Shown here in pieces: positions 62,306 through 64,000 of a stretch of 64,000 nucleotides of DNA; the first letter of the stretch is position 1, and every line of letters begins with the position of its first letter. The translations under genes were made by a program, and so were the position numbers. The notes beneath the pieces are model-generated. The model searched no databases, was not told the DNA's origin, and saw nothing but the letters and a program-made list of their open reading frames with translations. The stretch lies in NCBI RefSeq assembly GCF_019925205.1, contig NC_083568.1, positions 8,678,393 through 8,742,392 of the forward strand. The letters run 5' to 3'. The stretch is from Metopolophium dirhodum. Taxonomy: Eukaryota; Arthropoda; Insecta; Hemiptera; Aphididae.

Positions 62306-62802
62306 TATATTTCCTTTAAATAATAACGAATAAAAAAAATACTTTAGCTATACTTCTTATCAAAAACAAATTTTATTTATTAATCGGAAATATTGACTAC
62401 CTAAAGAGGTAATATTTATGTATTTATCATATTTTATGGTTGTACAATATTTATAAGTAAATTAACAGCAATTAGTTATGTACGATAATTTATTGAAAAC
62501 ATGAAGTCATGAAGTGTTATTATAGTTATTAAACGTATAATAATGAGACGAAAAATATTGAACTTAACAGTAACAACATTTTGTATAATTTCGTAACAAA
62601 ATAACGGAATAAACTATATGTATTTCGATTGAAAATTATGATTATCTAGTGAACCTAACAATTAGATTATCTAATTTTTTTGTTTTCGATGTACTTAAAA
62701 ACAATGTATTAATTATCTGGCAGTTTCATGTCTGCTAGAATGAGAGGAAAAATGCATTGACCAAATGTTACCTAAACGCATTATTACAGCATTTAAAAAA
62801 AA

Positions 62803-63298
62803 CGGTTAAGTGGATGTTGCTTTGCTGTACAGTAGGTTACAAGTGGGTCAATGTATAATGGATTGTATTAAACTTGAATTCAATATCATTGTATAAGAAA
62901 AACGGTTCTGAGCGGAAACGGTTTGTCAGTCTGGATATATCATATTGTTATTATTTATTATAGTCTGTAAGTTGAATTAATATTATGATATTATTATTTT
63001 TTATTCGTTTCTGTGGTGATGAACAAAACGTTAGAAATTAATATCCCATTTTCAGAGGTTTTTCCTGATTTGTCGTTGGTTTTTCTCGTGGCATTAAATA
63101 AATATCGAGAAAATCGAAAAATTACCTCTCTAAAGTACTACCTTCATCTAATTTGCTAAAAGATTAAGGTACTATACATATATGTTGAAATCGAAGCACT
63201 CCTTCTAGTAGAAATTTTGTATACAGAATAAAAATAAAAATAAATAAATAAACACCATTGTAAAACCACTAGCTTCCTCCCTCCGCTCAGAGTCTAAA
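62803..63298 (+). repeat. R1 interspersed repeat, internally deleted copy
   Basis: Left end taagtggatgttgctttgct and cagtaggttacaagtgggtc, right end ccgctcagagtctaaaa, both as in 41697-42680 but only about 500 bp long. Confidence 0.7.
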
Positions 63299-64000
63299 AG
63301 AACACCTAAACACATTGGAATATTTTAAAACCATTCGATCAAACACATTATGCTAAATTTCCCAAACGCATTGCAATTCGTTAGACATTCACACGAGCTC
63401 GAAGTTCGAACTATATTTTTAAAAAGTTACCTATTCAAAAATAAATAAATATAGCCGGAACGTGCCTAAAGTTGGTTCTGCACTTGATGCTCGCAAAACG
63501 ATCTGTATATGACTATCAGACTTCGTGAGTTGACTTTGCAGTCGTTGCCGGAAATGAAATGGGCGATCCCATAATTACGATGACATACTTCCCCGGAAGA
63601 TGCGGAGAGAATCTGTTAGTGAACCCAAAGTTAAATAACAAGTTTATCGGGTGGATAGGATTTTTATAATATTCTATTCGATTGAAAGGTTTCAATTTAG
63701 AACCCACGAATTGTACACGATTGTGCATTGTAAACATTGTCCTGTATGCAATAATTAGAGGTTATCAACAAATAACATTTTTAATGAAAAAGGATTTCTG
63801 TGAATTTTTAATCTGCGAAAATAGTCATGTTTGGTTTTTGTAGTTAAATAATAACCAGAAAAGTATAATTAGGTCCCCAGTTTGATGTTTTTTTTATGTA
63901 GTTACAAGTTTAAGAACATGATTACCTATCAGAAATGTTCTCGTTTATAATGACCAACAATGAACAGAGATACAAAAATTTTTTATAAAAACAACTGTTG
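63299..64000. other. No gene seen
   Basis: AT-rich; the minus ORF 63516-63737 has no recognisable domain. Confidence 0.5.

Noticed and set aside
1..64000. CRISPR arrays or prokaryotic operons
   Set aside because: No regularly spaced direct repeats with unique spacers and no bacterial gene organisation; the tandem repeats seen are transposon parts or microsatellites.

Overview
The window is AT-rich nuclear DNA from an insect, most likely an aphid. This rests on short-exon genes with standard GT-AG introns, very dense AT-rich interspersed repeats of a kind I associate with aphid genomes, a BEL/Pao retroelement, a long C2H2 zinc-finger array, a FLYWCH fragment and an insect RYamide-type neuropeptide receptor. 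The species assignment is inference; no search was run.

Layout. 1-2480: repeat remnant and AT-rich DNA without a recognisable gene. 2764-5331 (+): a five-exon gene for a 232-residue secretory-pathway membrane protein resembling the mannose-6-phosphate receptor (MRH) family, ending in a YxxI sorting motif. A small TA-flanked MITE sits in its first intron. 5332-16677: repeats only, including a nested set of inverted repeats (8440-10590) with GC-rich perfect hairpins. 16678-18124 (-): a 15-finger C2H2 protein exon; a phase-compatible upstream exon lies at 26123-26209, on the far side of a decayed BEL/Pao element (18830-21381) and a solo LTR with target-site duplication (22324-22861). The segment holding that exon has a decayed second copy at 28270-28830. 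26968-27260: hAT transposase remnant. 28847-30100: two MITEs with clear TIRs and target-site duplications. 32339-36789 (+): a DDE (IS630/Tc1/mariner-like) transposase gene, apparently two exons, intact over about 450 codons but with Lys in place of the third catalytic acid. 42990-47307 (+): RYamide receptor gene, five exons visible, 5' end not found. 53322-53702 (-): the last exon of a second receptor of the same type, facing the first tail to tail, with no partner exons visible in the following 10 kb. 59036-61400: a GC-rich island made of a 568-bp tandem duplication of unrecognised, formerly coding-like sequence, next to and apparently interrupted by a MULE-like element carrying a truncated FLYWCH finger.

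The host genes (MRH protein, zinc-finger protein, RYamide receptors) have no evident joint function. The window is best read as a few ordinary genes spread through a transposon-rich landscape. I found no convincing new defence or mobile system. The best leads are the catalytically altered transposase gene, the inverted pair of RYamide receptor loci, and the GC-rich duplicated island.
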